DNA of 64,000 nucleotides from Lederbergia lenta NBRC 16444 (GTDB lineage Bacteria > Bacillota > Bacilli > Bacillales > Bacillaceae_C): assembly GCF_001591545.1 (NCBI RefSeq), contig NZ_BCVC01000001.1, forward strand, positions 1,860,001 to 1,924,000, in the 5' to 3' direction. Made by a program: the position numbers and the translations under genes. The first letter of the stretch is position 1. Each line of letters opens with the position of its first letter. The notes below the pieces were generated by a model, which made no database searches, was not told where the DNA came from, and saw only the letters and a program-made list of their open reading frames with translations. Below are positions 1-9,107 of this stretch, in pieces.

Positions 1-30
1 AATTGTCTGTAAAAGTGTATGTAGTTTCAT
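1..30 (-). CDS. murE: UDP-MurNAc-tripeptide synthetase, N-terminal 10 codons only (partial)
   Basis: An ATG at the complement of 28-30, preceded by GGAAGG on the minus strand, opens a frame reading MKLHTLLQTI and runs off the left edge of the window. MurE proteins of bacilli start with a similar MKLxxLL sequence, and murE follows spoVD in the dcw cluster of B. subtilis. MurE adds meso-diaminopimelate to UDP-MurNAc-L-Ala-D-Glu in the cytoplasm. Only ten codons are visible, so the call depends mainly on position. Confidence 0.6.
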   Translation of the reverse strand, partial: MKLHTLLQTI

Positions 31-169
31 TTTGTCCTTCCTTTCGTTTCTTTAACACAGAAACACAACCAAAGTCTTCATGTTATGATTTCATTTTAGA
101 CCGTATTATCTATTCTACAAAATTATAGCTTATGAAGCTATCATGCTGCTAATATTTTTTCTTTAAGAT

Positions 170-204
170 TGCATAAAGAAGCGGCAATGAAATAATCATG
201 CCGC
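170..204 (-). terminator. Hairpin downstream of spoVD
   Basis: GCGGCAATGA pairs with TCATGCCGC around a short AT loop, with one bulge. On the minus strand it is followed by TTCTTTATG, a weak T tract. It lies just after the spoVD stop and before murE, so it may end or attenuate spoVD transcription. The T tract is poor. Confidence 0.45.
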
Positions 205-216
205 ATGCTGCAAAGC

Positions 217-2133
217 TTATTTCATATATATACGAACGACAGAACCGGCTTCAAGTTTCACCCCTGCTTCTGGTACTTGTTGTGCAACTGTTGATCCTTC
301 GCCATTCGTTTCAAGCTTCAAGTCAAATATTTGTTGCTGAAGTATTTCCTTTTTTGTCATTCCCTTTAAATCAGGCACCGTGATCATGATTGGATCATCC
401 CATTTTTTCTTTTTTTCAATTTGTTTCTCTCTTGGTTTTACGTCCAATGCTCTTAAAGAATCCTCAATAATTTTTCCAACGATAGGTGCCGCTACGGTAC
501 CCCCAAATTGAATAATTCCTTTTGGATTATCGACCGCTGTATAAACAACAATTTGTGGATCATCTGCAGGAGCAAACCCAATAAATGAAACAACATGATT
601 ATTTTCGAGATAGCGGCCATCTTTTGCTTTTTGTGCCGTACCCGTTTTCCCCCCTACCCGATAGGAATCAACGAAAGCATTTCCTCCAGTACCTTGAGCA
701 ACAACACTTTCTAATGTATGACGTATTTCTTTCGAAGTTGCTTCGGAAATGACTTTTCTTTTTGCGATCGGTGTTTTGCGCATGACAACTTCACCTGTAA
801 TTGGATCAATTAATTCCTTCGCTATATACGGTTGATACAATGTACCACCATTTACGGCTGCAGCGACAGCAGCGACTTGTTGTATCGGTGTTACTGAAAC
901 GCCTTGACCAAAAGCGGTGGTCGCTAACTCAACAGGTCCAACCTGATCTAATTTAAATAGGATCCCTGTTCCTTCACCAGCTAAATCTACCCCAGTTTTC
1001 TGCCCAAATCCAAAGTCTTTTATATATTGAAATAGCTTTTCTTTTCCTAGTCTCTGCCCTAGCTCAACAAAGCCTGGGTTACATGAGTTTTCAACAACTT
1101 CTAAAAATGTTTGATCCCCATGCCCCCCTCTTTTCCAACATTTTAATGTGGAACCCCCCACTTTCACGTATCCCGGATCGTGAAAATGCTCTTCCTCCAA
1201 ATCCACTTTCCCTTCTTCTAAAGCAGCAGCTAATGTAATTATTTTAAAAGTGGAGCCTGGCTCGTACGTGCTCCATATCGGCAAGTTTCGATTATAAATT
1301 TCTTGTGGTACTTCTCTGAAATCAGCTGGATTGAAAGATGGCCTACTGGACATACCTAAAATTTCGCCATTATTCGGGTTCATTGCTATGCTAACTATAC
1401 CATCTGGATTATATAGTGCCTCAGCATTCTCCATTTCTCTTTCTAATATCGATTGAATTTTTGTATCAATTGTGAGTTTTAATTTATATCCATCAACTGG
1501 AGCGGTAAAATCATCAGACATATCAGGCATTCTTTTTCCCTTTGCGTCAGAAAAAAATTGAACAGAACCTTTACTACCTTTTAACTCTTCGTCATAGTAA
1601 AGCTCCAACCCCATTAGTCCTTGGTTATCAATCCCGGTAAAACCTAGAACATGGGATAAATATTTGCCAAATGGATAGTGTCGTTTTGAATCTTCAGCTA
1701 TATAGACACCTTTTAAATCTAAAGCTTGAACTTCCCTTGCTTTTTCGAAAGAAATCTTCCTACCTTCTTTCATCCTTACATTTACTGCATTTTCTACTAA
1801 TTGTTTATATATCTTATCTTTTGGCGCATTAAGAAGTGCGGCCAATTGCTCTGCTGCTTCAGCTGGTTTTTCAATCTGCCTAGGAACAACATAAATAGTC
1901 GGTGCACTTTCATTTGAAGCAATCGGTACATCATTTCTGTCTATTATTTCACCACGTTCAGGTTCAAAGGGAATTTCCCGACTCCAAGAATCTCTTGCTT
2001 TGCCTGTGAGGGTATCCCCCATTGCAAACTGTACATAGCCTAGCCGAATGTCAATAATCAAAAATATGATAATTCCGGCAACAAGAATATAAAGCAACCT
2101 TTTTCTAACTGTAACAGTTGATACTCGCTTCAC
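217..2133 (-). CDS. spoVD: Sporulation-specific penicillin-binding protein SpoVD
   Basis: A 638-residue class B transpeptidase. One N-terminal membrane helix (about residues 12-30) is followed by the PBP dimer domain and the transpeptidase domain with S294-TFK, S350-CN and K496-TGT. A single PASTA domain closes the C-terminus (about 580-638), which is the SpoVD layout rather than the two-PASTA PBP2B layout. In B. subtilis SpoVD acts with SpoVE in spore cortex synthesis in the outer forespore membrane. The start is GTG with AAAGGAGG about 8 bases upstream. CATATAGTT on the minus strand near 2165 resembles a sigma-E -10 element, but this is unproven. It is separated from pbpB by a terminator and a gene-free gap, so it is probably its own transcription unit. 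Confidence 0.93.
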   Translation of the reverse strand: MKRVSTVTVRKRLLYILVAGIIIFLIIDIRLGYVQFAMGDTLTGKARDSWSREIPFEPERGEIIDRNDVPIASNESAPTIYVVPRQIEKPAEAAEQLAALLNAPKDKIYKQLVENAVNVRMKEGRKISFEKAREVQALDLKGVYIAEDSKRHYPFGKYLSHVLGFTGIDNQGLMGLELYYDEELKGSKGSVQFFSDAKGKRMPDMSDDFTAPVDGYKLKLTIDTKIQSILEREMENAEALYNPDGIVSIAMNPNNGEILGMSSRPSFNPADFREVPQEIYNRNLPIWSTYEPGSTFKIITLAAALEEGKVDLEEEHFHDPGYVKVGGSTLKCWKRGGHGDQTFLEVVENSCNPGFVELGQRLGKEKLFQYIKDFGFGQKTGVDLAGEGTGILFKLDQVGPVELATTAFGQGVSVTPIQQVAAVAAAVNGGTLYQPYIAKELIDPITGEVVMRKTPIAKRKVISEATSKEIRHTLESVVAQGTGGNAFVDSYRVGGKTGTAQKAKDGRYLENNHVVSFIGFAPADDPQIVVYTAVDNPKGIIQFGGTVAAPIVGKIIEDSLRALDVKPREKQIEKKKKWDDPIMITVPDLKGMTKKEILQQQIFDLKLETNGEGSTVAQQVPEAGVKLEAGSVVRIYMK

Positions 2134-2639
2134 AAAAAGAACCTCCTTTTTTTCGGCTCGTTCAACTATATGTCTTGTCCCTTTCTTGTAGAACAGAAAT
2201 AAGGAGCAACGGCTAAGTGCGATTTCAATAACGGCAAATATAAATGATGACGGAAGTGATGAGTCTTACTTCTTCACGAATTTCAATACTGATAGAAATC
2301 AATGCCTCTTTAAGTTTACTAATCGTTTAGACGCTGAAATTATTTACTCACCATAAAAAAGACCCAAAGACTCGGTCATATACATACACAGGCTAGGATA
2401 TCGACTAAGTTCAATATGTGGCATTAGCAATAGAGCAAATCATCCTGAAAATCTACAAAAAGAAGGTTTGATATAGACTTAAATATGATGGGTCTGATAG
2501 AGCTCTAAATGCTCTGTAAAAAAGCAATACTTCATTTCAAGCTTTTTTTTAACAGGAAACGCGGAAAGATGAATTAGAGGAGTCAACGTAAAGCGAACGC
2601 CTGCAGTGGAAATCAATGGCCGAGGTTATACCTAATAAC
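2134..2639. other. Gene-free gap inside the dcw cluster, possible decayed mobile-element DNA
   Basis: This 500-bp stretch between pbpB and spoVD has no credible reading frame. The part nearest spoVD must hold the spoVD promoter. The middle has only short plus-strand frames, and 2560-2630 is more GC-rich than its surroundings. It looks like decayed inserted DNA, but no transposase motif could be recognised. Confidence 0.35.
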
Positions 2640-2693
2640 AAAAAAGAGGGGTATCCAAAAGTCAGTTACTTCGACTTCTCGGACAGCCCCTTT
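2640..2693 (-). terminator. Rho-independent terminator of the mraZ-pbpB operon
   Basis: The arms 2648-2656 (GGGGTATCC) and 2681-2690 (GGACAGCCCC) pair, with an inner AAGTC/GACTT helix. On the minus strand the hairpin is followed by TCTTTTTTG. It begins a few bases after the pbpB stop, so it should end the mraZ-rsmH-ftsL-pbpB transcript before spoVD. Confidence 0.75.
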
Positions 2694-2696
2694 GTT

Positions 2697-4919
2697 CTAA
2701 TCTAAAGGTGGATTTTCATTATTTTCAAGCTTCTGTTTCTTTTCTCTTTCTAGTTTTTGTGTAGGTGTTTCAAAACTTACGACGAGTTGATCGTCTTGTT
2801 TCATTATCGACCCTGGTTTTAAATTTTGTTTAAAAACAAATCCTTCTCCAGTCATATTCACCTTAACATCCAATAATTGTGCTATTTTTAACACATCTCG
2901 CTTAGACCAACCCGCCATATTTGGGATTGTCTTATCGCCATTGAATCTAATCATTACTTTTTCTCCTGCAAAAACTTCTGTACTTTTAGCAGGGGATTGA
3001 CCGATTATTTTTTCACCTTTACCAACTATAACTGGTACAAGCCCATTATCTTTCAATACTTTATTCATTTCTTTCTTATTCATTGATGAAAAATCAGGTA
3101 AAGAAAAGATTTTCGCTTCAGGTATCTTCTCAGGTTCGATGTTTAAATACTGCAAACTATTTTTCATTACAGGATTAAAAATCTTTGAAACAGGAACACT
3201 ACCGTTTTCGACACCATTTTCATTTATTTTTAATTGCGGCTGTTCCACTGCAACATATACAACCAATTTCGGATCATCAGCAGGTGCGGTTCCAAGGAAT
3301 GAGAAAATATAATTATTTTGTCCTTCTAAATAACCACCACCATTGGGATTCGGAATTTGCGCTGTTCCTGTTTTCCCTGCAACACGATATCCTTCTAGTT
3401 GAAAGTTTTGCGCTGTTCCATCTGGAGGTAATAGTGTGGTTTCTAATATTTTTCTTACTTCTTTCGCCGTTTCTTTACTAATGGGTTGACCTGCCTTCTC
3501 CGGTTTACTTTCTTTGATCGTACCATCATTAGGATTGACGATTTTATCTACTACATAAGGTTTCATCATTTTCCCATCATTTGCAATTGCCGACATTGCT
3601 TGTACCATTTGGACCGCTGTAACCGTGGTTCCCTGGCCATAAACGCTCGTCACTTTCTCGATTGGCCAATCATATAAGATATTCCCCGCTACTTCATTTG
3701 GTAAAGCAATTCCAGTTTTCGTGCCAAATTTAAAGTTATCCATATATTCTCGCCACTTTTCAGTACCTATCTTTTCTAGAAGATAGGCGAAAGCGACGTT
3801 TGATGAGCGTTGCACACCCTCCAAGTAGGGAATAGTCCCCCACCCGCGCCCACTATTATGGTCCCTAATAGGCTGGCTTTTCTTATCTACTTGATAAGTA
3901 CCAGATTTAAACTGTTCATTCGGATTAAATTTCTTTTCTTCGACCGCAGCAGCCAATGAGAATATTTTCATCGTCGATCCCGGCTCAAATGATGTTTCAA
4001 TAATCTCATTATGCCAAGATTGATCGATTCCTTCTCTTGTAGCTGGATGATATGTTGGACGTTGCCCCATGGCTAGAATTTTACCGGTTTTCGGATCAGC
4101 AACCATCGCCATAATTCTTTTAGGTTTGTATTCTTCATCCACTTTATTCATCGCTTCCTCAAGGAACGTTTGTATCTTTTTATCAATTGTTAAATAAATA
4201 TCGCTCCCATTTTCAGGTTCAACTACTTGTTTTTTTGAATTCGGCAAAATGTAATTCCATATATCCCCTTCGTATTGAAGAGACCCATCTTTGCCTTTTA
4301 ATAATTTATCATAGGTTTTCTCAAGTCCTGTCTGTCCTGTTATTTCTGTAACCGCAGAATCCTCTTGATTTTTTTGGGCATAACCGATTAAGTGGGAAGC
4401 AAATATACCATTTGGATAAAATCGTTTAGAATCTTTCATAAACGAAATTCCCGGTAATTTTAATGCTTCTATCTTCTTTTTTATATTATGGGGTAAATCT
4501 CTACCTGCTCGTCCAAATTCTACTTGTTTTCTACCTTCCTTTGCTAAACGGGAATAGATTTCACTTTCTTCCATTTCAATATTCTTCGCAAGTTCCGCTG
4601 CCGTTTTCTCTAGGTCAACAACATGATTTGGATGTTCAGGATCAGTCGTCAATTTTTCATCTAAAATAGCAACCAATGTATAGGAGGCAGAATCCTCAGC
4701 TATGACTTCACCCTTACGATCATAGATAGTCCCACGCTTTGATTTTATCACGTCCTTACGTAAGTAAGTTTGCGCCGCTTTCGCTGCTAGAACTTTCCCC
4801 TCTGCCTCTCCTGTATATTGTATTGTGATAAATCTAACAATCAAGACAAAAAAGAGCACTCCAAATATGATAAATAAGAAGGCTGCTCCTTTGTTTCTAT
4901 TTTTTTTACTATGAGTCAT
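2697..4919 (-). CDS. pbpB: Penicillin-binding protein 2B (septal transpeptidase)
   Basis: A 740-residue class B PBP with an N-terminal membrane helix (about 11-33), a dimerisation domain, and a transpeptidase domain carrying S315-TMK, S372-SN and K516-TGT. Two PASTA domains follow at about 605-725. This is the divisome transpeptidase that works with FtsW, FtsL and DivIC to build the septum. Its ATG overlaps the ftsL stop (ATGA), which suggests translational coupling. The C-terminal tail after the last PASTA domain is charged (LEREKKQKLENNE). Length and domain order match B. subtilis PBP2B. Confidence 0.95.
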   Translation of the reverse strand: MTHSKKNRNKGAAFLFIIFGVLFFVLIVRFITIQYTGEAEGKVLAAKAAQTYLRKDVIKSKRGTIYDRKGEVIAEDSASYTLVAILDEKLTTDPEHPNHVVDLEKTAAELAKNIEMEESEIYSRLAKEGRKQVEFGRAGRDLPHNIKKKIEALKLPGISFMKDSKRFYPNGIFASHLIGYAQKNQEDSAVTEITGQTGLEKTYDKLLKGKDGSLQYEGDIWNYILPNSKKQVVEPENGSDIYLTIDKKIQTFLEEAMNKVDEEYKPKRIMAMVADPKTGKILAMGQRPTYHPATREGIDQSWHNEIIETSFEPGSTMKIFSLAAAVEEKKFNPNEQFKSGTYQVDKKSQPIRDHNSGRGWGTIPYLEGVQRSSNVAFAYLLEKIGTEKWREYMDNFKFGTKTGIALPNEVAGNILYDWPIEKVTSVYGQGTTVTAVQMVQAMSAIANDGKMMKPYVVDKIVNPNDGTIKESKPEKAGQPISKETAKEVRKILETTLLPPDGTAQNFQLEGYRVAGKTGTAQIPNPNGGGYLEGQNNYIFSFLGTAPADDPKLVVYVAVEQPQLKINENGVENGSVPVSKIFNPVMKNSLQYLNIEPEKIPEAKIFSLPDFSSMNKKEMNKVLKDNGLVPVIVGKGEKIIGQSPAKSTEVFAGEKVMIRFNGDKTIPNMAGWSKRDVLKIAQLLDVKVNMTGEGFVFKQNLKPGSIMKQDDQLVVSFETPTQKLEREKKQKLENNENPPLD

Positions 4920-5278
4920 TTCTTTTCAACAACCTTGACATTGTTCTCTTTTAAATCTAAGCCTTGTTCTTGTGCTATTTTTCTAACACGATCATATTTG
5001 CTTAGATCACTAATTTGGTCCTCTAAGTCACTATTGATCTTTTGTTGTTCATGAATGGCCGTTTTTGTATCTTCAATTTCTTTATTCACTTCATAGATAG
5101 ACGCTTGAGCAGAAATAATTTTCACCGCCATAAAAGCAACCATGGCAACCAAGAAAACCGCTAATATTTTTTCACCTGGAGTAATTTTTGCATGTCGTTG
5201 TACTTTTTTAGTTTGAATTTTCACATGTTCTGTTGATTCATACATTTGCTGGCTGTTCTTTCGTGCTAGATTACTCAC
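4916..5278 (-). CDS. ftsL: Cell division protein FtsL
   Basis: A 120-residue bitopic membrane protein: a basic cytoplasmic N-terminus, one membrane helix at about residues 37-57, then an extracytoplasmic segment with a leucine-rich heptad pattern typical of the coiled coil that pairs with DivIC. The start is GTG behind GGGGGAATTT. It sits between rsmH and pbpB as in other bacilli and overlaps pbpB by four bases. FtsL proteins vary greatly in sequence, so the call rests on topology, size and position. Confidence 0.9.
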   Translation of the reverse strand: MSNLARKNSQQMYESTEHVKIQTKKVQRHAKITPGEKILAVFLVAMVAFMAVKIISAQASIYEVNKEIEDTKTAIHEQQKINSDLEDQISDLSKYDRVRKIAQEQGLDLKENNVKVVEKK

Positions 5279-5374
5279 TTTAAATTCCCCCTGTTCTACT
5301 CTTTATTCTCTCTCCTTAGCGCCTGTCGACTCATTTCTAATAGTAGCTCCAATAAACAGGACACTTAGCTTCTC

Positions 5375-6307
5375 TTAAAGTTTCTCAGCAATCCTTAATT
5401 TAGCTGACCTAGCACGGTTGTTTTCTTCAAGTTCCTGATCTGATGAGACAATCGGCTTGCGATTAATTAATTTCATGATTGGTTCATAACCTGCAGGTAT
5501 AGCTGGCATGCCCGGAGGTAATGCTAACCCCTCACTGGCTTCTTTAAAAACACTTTTACAAATCCGATCTTCTAATGAATGAAATGTAATAACGCTAATT
5601 CGTCCACCAGGGTTTAATAATTCGATGGCTTGTTTCAATGAACTTTCAAATACGGCCAGCTCATCATTTACTGCGATTCTAATCGCTTGAAAAATTCGTT
5701 TTGCCGGATGACCGCCTTTTCTTCTTGCTGGTGCAGGTATACCCGCTTTTATCAAATCAACAAGTTCTCCCGTAGATTGTATTGGTGCTTTTTGTCTTGC
5801 CCCTTCAATCTTTCTTGCAATTTGTTTAGAAAATTTTTCTTCACCATATTGGAAAAAAATGCGTACAAGATCTTCATATGGCCAAGTATTCACGACATCA
5901 TAGGCGCTTAATTCGCCTTGCTGATCCATACGCATATCTAGAGGTGCATCATGATGATAACTAAATCCCCGTTCAGGTGTATCTAACTGTGGAGAAGAGA
6001 CTCCGAGGTCATATAAAATACCATCAACCTTATGTATATCTAGTTCGTAGATTTTGTCTTGAATATACTTAAAATTACTTTTAACTAATATTAGGTTTTC
6101 TTTATATTGCTTTAGTTTTTCTTTCGCATGCATGAGCGCAGTTTCATCATGGTCAAATGCAATTAACTTACCTTCACCAGATAATTGCGAAAGGATTTTT
6201 TCAGAATGCCCTCCGCCACCCAATGTACAGTCCACATAAATTCCATCTGGGCGAATATTCAAACCGTCAACAGTTTCGTCCAATAAGACAGTTTTGTGTA
6301 TAAACAA
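5375..6307 (-). CDS. rsmH: 16S rRNA (cytosine-1402-N4)-methyltransferase RsmH
   Basis: A 310-residue SAM-dependent methyltransferase, formerly MraW. The SAM-binding GGGGHS motif is at residues 30-35 and a GVSSPQLD segment near residue 103 is typical of the family. It N4-methylates C1402 of 16S rRNA in the decoding centre. The best start is TTG at 6307, preceded by AAAGGTGATAG; the product begins [11 protein letters not shown]. It is the second gene of the mraZ operon. Confidence 0.95.
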   Translation of the reverse strand: MFIHKTVLLDETVDGLNIRPDGIYVDCTLGGGGHSEKILSQLSGEGKLIAFDHDETALMHAKEKLKQYKENLILVKSNFKYIQDKIYELDIHKVDGILYDLGVSSPQLDTPERGFSYHHDAPLDMRMDQQGELSAYDVVNTWPYEDLVRIFFQYGEEKFSKQIARKIEGARQKAPIQSTGELVDLIKAGIPAPARRKGGHPAKRIFQAIRIAVNDELAVFESSLKQAIELLNPGGRISVITFHSLEDRICKSVFKEASEGLALPPGMPAIPAGYEPIMKLINRKPIVSSDQELEENNRARSAKLRIAEKL

Positions 6308-6344
6308 TGGCTATCACCTTTCCAATCACCTAATCAGGCTGAGC

Positions 6345-6776
6345 TTAAATATCAAAACCAATCATATTCTCTGCGATTTCCGCAAAAGATTCTTCTGATT
6401 CTGTCATATAGTCTTCCCATAATTCTTTACTCCAAATCTCAAATCGACCCGATACCCCTAAAATAACACATTCTTTTGTTAGATTTGCATACCCGAGCAA
6501 AGATGTAGGCAGGTTAATCCTACCCTGTTTGTCTAATTCGCACTCCGTTGCACCAGAGAAGAAAAATCTGGTAAAAGCCCGTGCGTCTTTTTTTGTTAGT
6601 GGGAGGGCTTTTAACTTTTCCTCTAGCTGTCTCCATTCATCTAATGGATATCCAAATAAACATTGATCGAGTCCTCGTGTAACCACGAAGGTTTCACCAA
6701 GATGATCCCGGAATTTAGATGGGATGATCAAACGGCCTTTTGCATCAATGTTATGTTGATATTCACCCATGAACAT
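6345..6776 (-). CDS. mraZ: Transcriptional regulator MraZ
   Basis: From the ATG at 6776 the product is 143 residues, begins [16 protein letters not shown] and ends AENMIGFDI, which matches the standard bacillar MraZ length and ends. A longer reading to 6833 exists but would run through the operator-like repeats. The protein has two AbrB-like SpoVT/MraZ folds, each with a D-x-x-G-R signature (DAKGR, DKQGR). MraZ is a ring-forming DNA-binding protein that controls its own dcw operon. First gene of the cluster here. Confidence 0.94.
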   Translation of the reverse strand: MFMGEYQHNIDAKGRLIIPSKFRDHLGETFVVTRGLDQCLFGYPLDEWRQLEEKLKALPLTKKDARAFTRFFFSGATECELDKQGRINLPTSLLGYANLTKECVILGVSGRFEIWSKELWEDYMTESEESFAEIAENMIGFDI

Positions 6777-6805
6777 AAGACATGCCCCACTTTCTATATT
6801 TAATG

Positions 6806-6830
6806 TACCACATCCCCCCACTTTCCACCA
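6806..6830 (-). promoter_or_regulatory. Candidate MraZ operator: three TGG repeats at 10-bp spacing
   Basis: On the minus strand, TGGTG, TGGGG and TGGTA follow one another with five-base spacers (GAAAG, GGATG), 30-54 bases ahead of the mraZ ATG. MraZ of E. coli and Mycoplasma is known to bind direct TGGGN repeats separated by five bases in its own promoter. Only the middle copy is a perfect TGGGN. A further AAAGTGGGG lies nearer the start codon. Confidence 0.6.
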
Positions 6831-6952
6831 CATTTTTTCTTATTTTTTTCTAAAGCTAACCCTGAGAACAAAAACATCCAAATTTAATGCTTATTGTTAC
6901 AATCTCACAAAAGTCTTCATCGCAGGCTTTAACAACTTTTTTGTATTTCATT

Positions 6953-6987
6953 ACACAAAAAAAGCCCTTCCCAATTGGAAGGACTTA
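6953..6987 (-). terminator. Terminator of the bshC transcript
   Basis: AAGTCCTTCC pairs with GGGAAGGGCTT around AATT on the minus strand, followed by a T tract (6955-6962). It begins directly after the bshC stop codon and separates bshC from the mraZ promoter region. Confidence 0.85.
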
Positions 6988-6992
6988 ACAAA

Positions 6993-8621
6993 CTATATTT
7001 TAATTATTTTATGCTTTCCATCAAATTCAAACTCTAAATCCATGAGATGATGAATAAACATTTCCCCGCGAATATTTAGGTAATAGAATATATTCCATAT
7101 TCGTTCTTGAAAGCTTTTCTCAGGAGAAAGATGACGTTCTATACGATCGTATTTATTGATGATCGTTTTATGTTGACTACGTATCGATATGTCTACTTTA
7201 TTTTGTAGAAAATCAAATTGTTTTAAATGAAAAGCAAGGTTTTTTTCTGCTAACGGCAATAAACTAGCATCAATTGTGTTTACTCTCTCATATATCCCGC
7301 TATACCCGGCTACTAAAAAGTCTTTTACTTTTTCCGTAATTCCAGTTAACTCTTGATCTGATACAGACTGAATAAACGCTTCCCTTTCATTGCTGATACC
7401 ATTTTCAATCACATTTTGAAGAGATAAATTTAATTCTTCAACATCCCGTTCAATGGCTGATTCAACAAATGAAATATTCAATCTCGGAATAATAGGGGGC
7501 ATCTTACTGTTAACCAATTCAAATGCTTGTTTCAATTCTCCCCAATAGGCTATCTCACCGGGACCAGCAATAAAAGCAAGTGTTGGGAATAACCACTCTT
7601 GCATCATCGGTCTTGTAACGACATTATTGCTGAATCTTTCAGGATATTGCTCCAACAAATCAAATAATTCTTCTTTTGTAAATACTAAATCGGTCTTCTT
7701 CGAAAGAAACAACTGGCGTGTTCGATCAAACTCAAGCAAAATTCTTTCATTATTTATATAGTAAAATAAATTTGCCGAACTACTCTCCACTTCCATCGCA
7801 AGATTAAACCCATTATTCTCAATAATATCTTGTTGTGATAAAACGGCAGATGTAATTTCCGTATTGTTTTCAATTAACCGAGAAAAATAAGGCTTTTCTA
7901 ATTGTCTCAATTGCTTGTCAGCCGAATCGATGACTAATAAGCCATAGTCTTTAAATAAGTATGTAACTAGATAGGTAAAAAAGTCTGTAAACGTATCGTA
8001 TGATTGAACTGCTTCATGTATAAGAGTAATCATTTCATTCGTATGTTTACGTTCTCCAAATTGCTCAAAAATTAGATTAACCCACTCTAACATTTGATTT
8101 TGATCATAATGAATGTCTGACACCATTCTTTTTTCCTCATTCATGCCAGAAAAGCTAGTTTTCTTCATTCCATCATTCGATTCCGTATACAAATGATTGA
8201 TCTCAAGAAAATCATGGTCTTCTCCAGCTATCCAAAACACTGGTACTACTGGTTTTCCCAGTAAATTTTCCTGTTGTTCAGCTAATTTAATGATCGAAAT
8301 AATTTTATGAATCGTAAACAGTGGACCCATTAATAAGCCTGCTTGTTGACCGCCAATTACAACTGTGGACGATGCATCTCGCAGTTTACTAATAGACTCT
8401 TCCGTTTTCTCAGAATGAGGAAATCTTTTCATGTATGTCTCAATACAACTAGCTAACTCTTGCCTTTTATATTTTGCATTCATAACATCTTTATATCTTT
8501 TTTCGAAAACAGCATTCTCCGTTATATCATAATGAAAAAAACCTTTTACTGGTTCTTTTTGTTTTATATAAAGAGAAGCAAAGTCATTTGTTGCTGGAAT
8601 ATTGACGCTTTCCAGTTCCAT
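6993..8621 (-). CDS. bshC: Bacillithiol synthase BshC
   Basis: A 542-residue protein matching the BshC (YllA) family in length and content, with the QQAGLLMGPLFTIHKII segment near residue 95 and a C-terminal helical region. BshC is thought to add cysteine to glucosaminyl-malate in the last step of bacillithiol synthesis, the main low-molecular-weight thiol of bacilli. It directly precedes mraZ, as yllA does in B. subtilis, and is followed by its own terminator. The 90-bp gap to the upstream gene leaves room for a promoter. Confidence 0.92.
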   Translation of the reverse strand: MELESVNIPATNDFASLYIKQKEPVKGFFHYDITENAVFEKRYKDVMNAKYKRQELASCIETYMKRFPHSEKTEESISKLRDASSTVVIGGQQAGLLMGPLFTIHKIISIIKLAEQQENLLGKPVVPVFWIAGEDHDFLEINHLYTESNDGMKKTSFSGMNEEKRMVSDIHYDQNQMLEWVNLIFEQFGERKHTNEMITLIHEAVQSYDTFTDFFTYLVTYLFKDYGLLVIDSADKQLRQLEKPYFSRLIENNTEITSAVLSQQDIIENNGFNLAMEVESSSANLFYYINNERILLEFDRTRQLFLSKKTDLVFTKEELFDLLEQYPERFSNNVVTRPMMQEWLFPTLAFIAGPGEIAYWGELKQAFELVNSKMPPIIPRLNISFVESAIERDVEELNLSLQNVIENGISNEREAFIQSVSDQELTGITEKVKDFLVAGYSGIYERVNTIDASLLPLAEKNLAFHLKQFDFLQNKVDISIRSQHKTIINKYDRIERHLSPEKSFQERIWNIFYYLNIRGEMFIHHLMDLEFEFDGKHKIIKI

Positions 8622-8711
8622 AAGCTAAGCATCCTTCCTTTATCAGTTTTTATCTCCGTTGAGTATAGCAAATTCATTCTTTAAATAACATCAATTTGTT
8701 TTGATAAGTAA

Positions 8712-9107
8712 CTATCTAGAAATAACTGCCTCGATTGCTCGGGATAATACCCCATAAATCACTAGAACGAGATATATGAGCATAAACAATAAAAAGATTA
8801 AGCGCCAATACCCTAAAAAGAGCTTATGATAAATTATTTCCTCTCGCATTCTCCAATATATGTAAGTGAAAATAACAGCTATAAGAAGCATAAACATAAT
8901 GATATAACCTATAAAAGAATAGGACCAGATCGTCATAAATAAAATGTGCACGGAGAATATCAATATCGGCGTAGTAAAATTTATGGCAGTATTCATGGCT
9001 CTTTTACCATTTTTCGTCCAATACTTCACCCCAATAAAAATAACCAAATATAATAAAATTGGCAAAGTAATAAATGTAGCTGCTACTATCGAAAAAATTA
9101 TCTTCAT
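8712..9107 (-). CDS. DUF3397 family membrane protein
   Basis: A 131-residue hydrophobic protein with about four membrane helices and a short basic loop (YWTKNGKRAMN) near residues 29-39. It resembles the DUF3397 family, whose function is unknown. Its ATG overlaps the stop of the upstream reductase gene (ATGA), so the two are probably translated together. The family is commonly found next to bshC or panE in bacilli. Confidence 0.7.
   Translation of the reverse strand: MKIIFSIVAATFITLPILLYLVIFIGVKYWTKNGKRAMNTAINFTTPILIFSVHILFMTIWSYSFIGYIIMFMLLIAVIFTYIYWRMREEIIYHKLFLGYWRLIFLLFMLIYLVLVIYGVLSRAIEAVISR

Noticed and set aside
2640-2693. Insertion-sequence terminal repeat
   Set aside because: The arms looked like IS ends at first, but the hairpin starts right at the pbpB stop, has a T tract on the minus strand and no transposase nearby, so a terminator is the simpler call.
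3185-3677. Plus-strand frames over pbpB
   Set aside because: They are antisense shadows of the strongly supported pbpB coding sequence.
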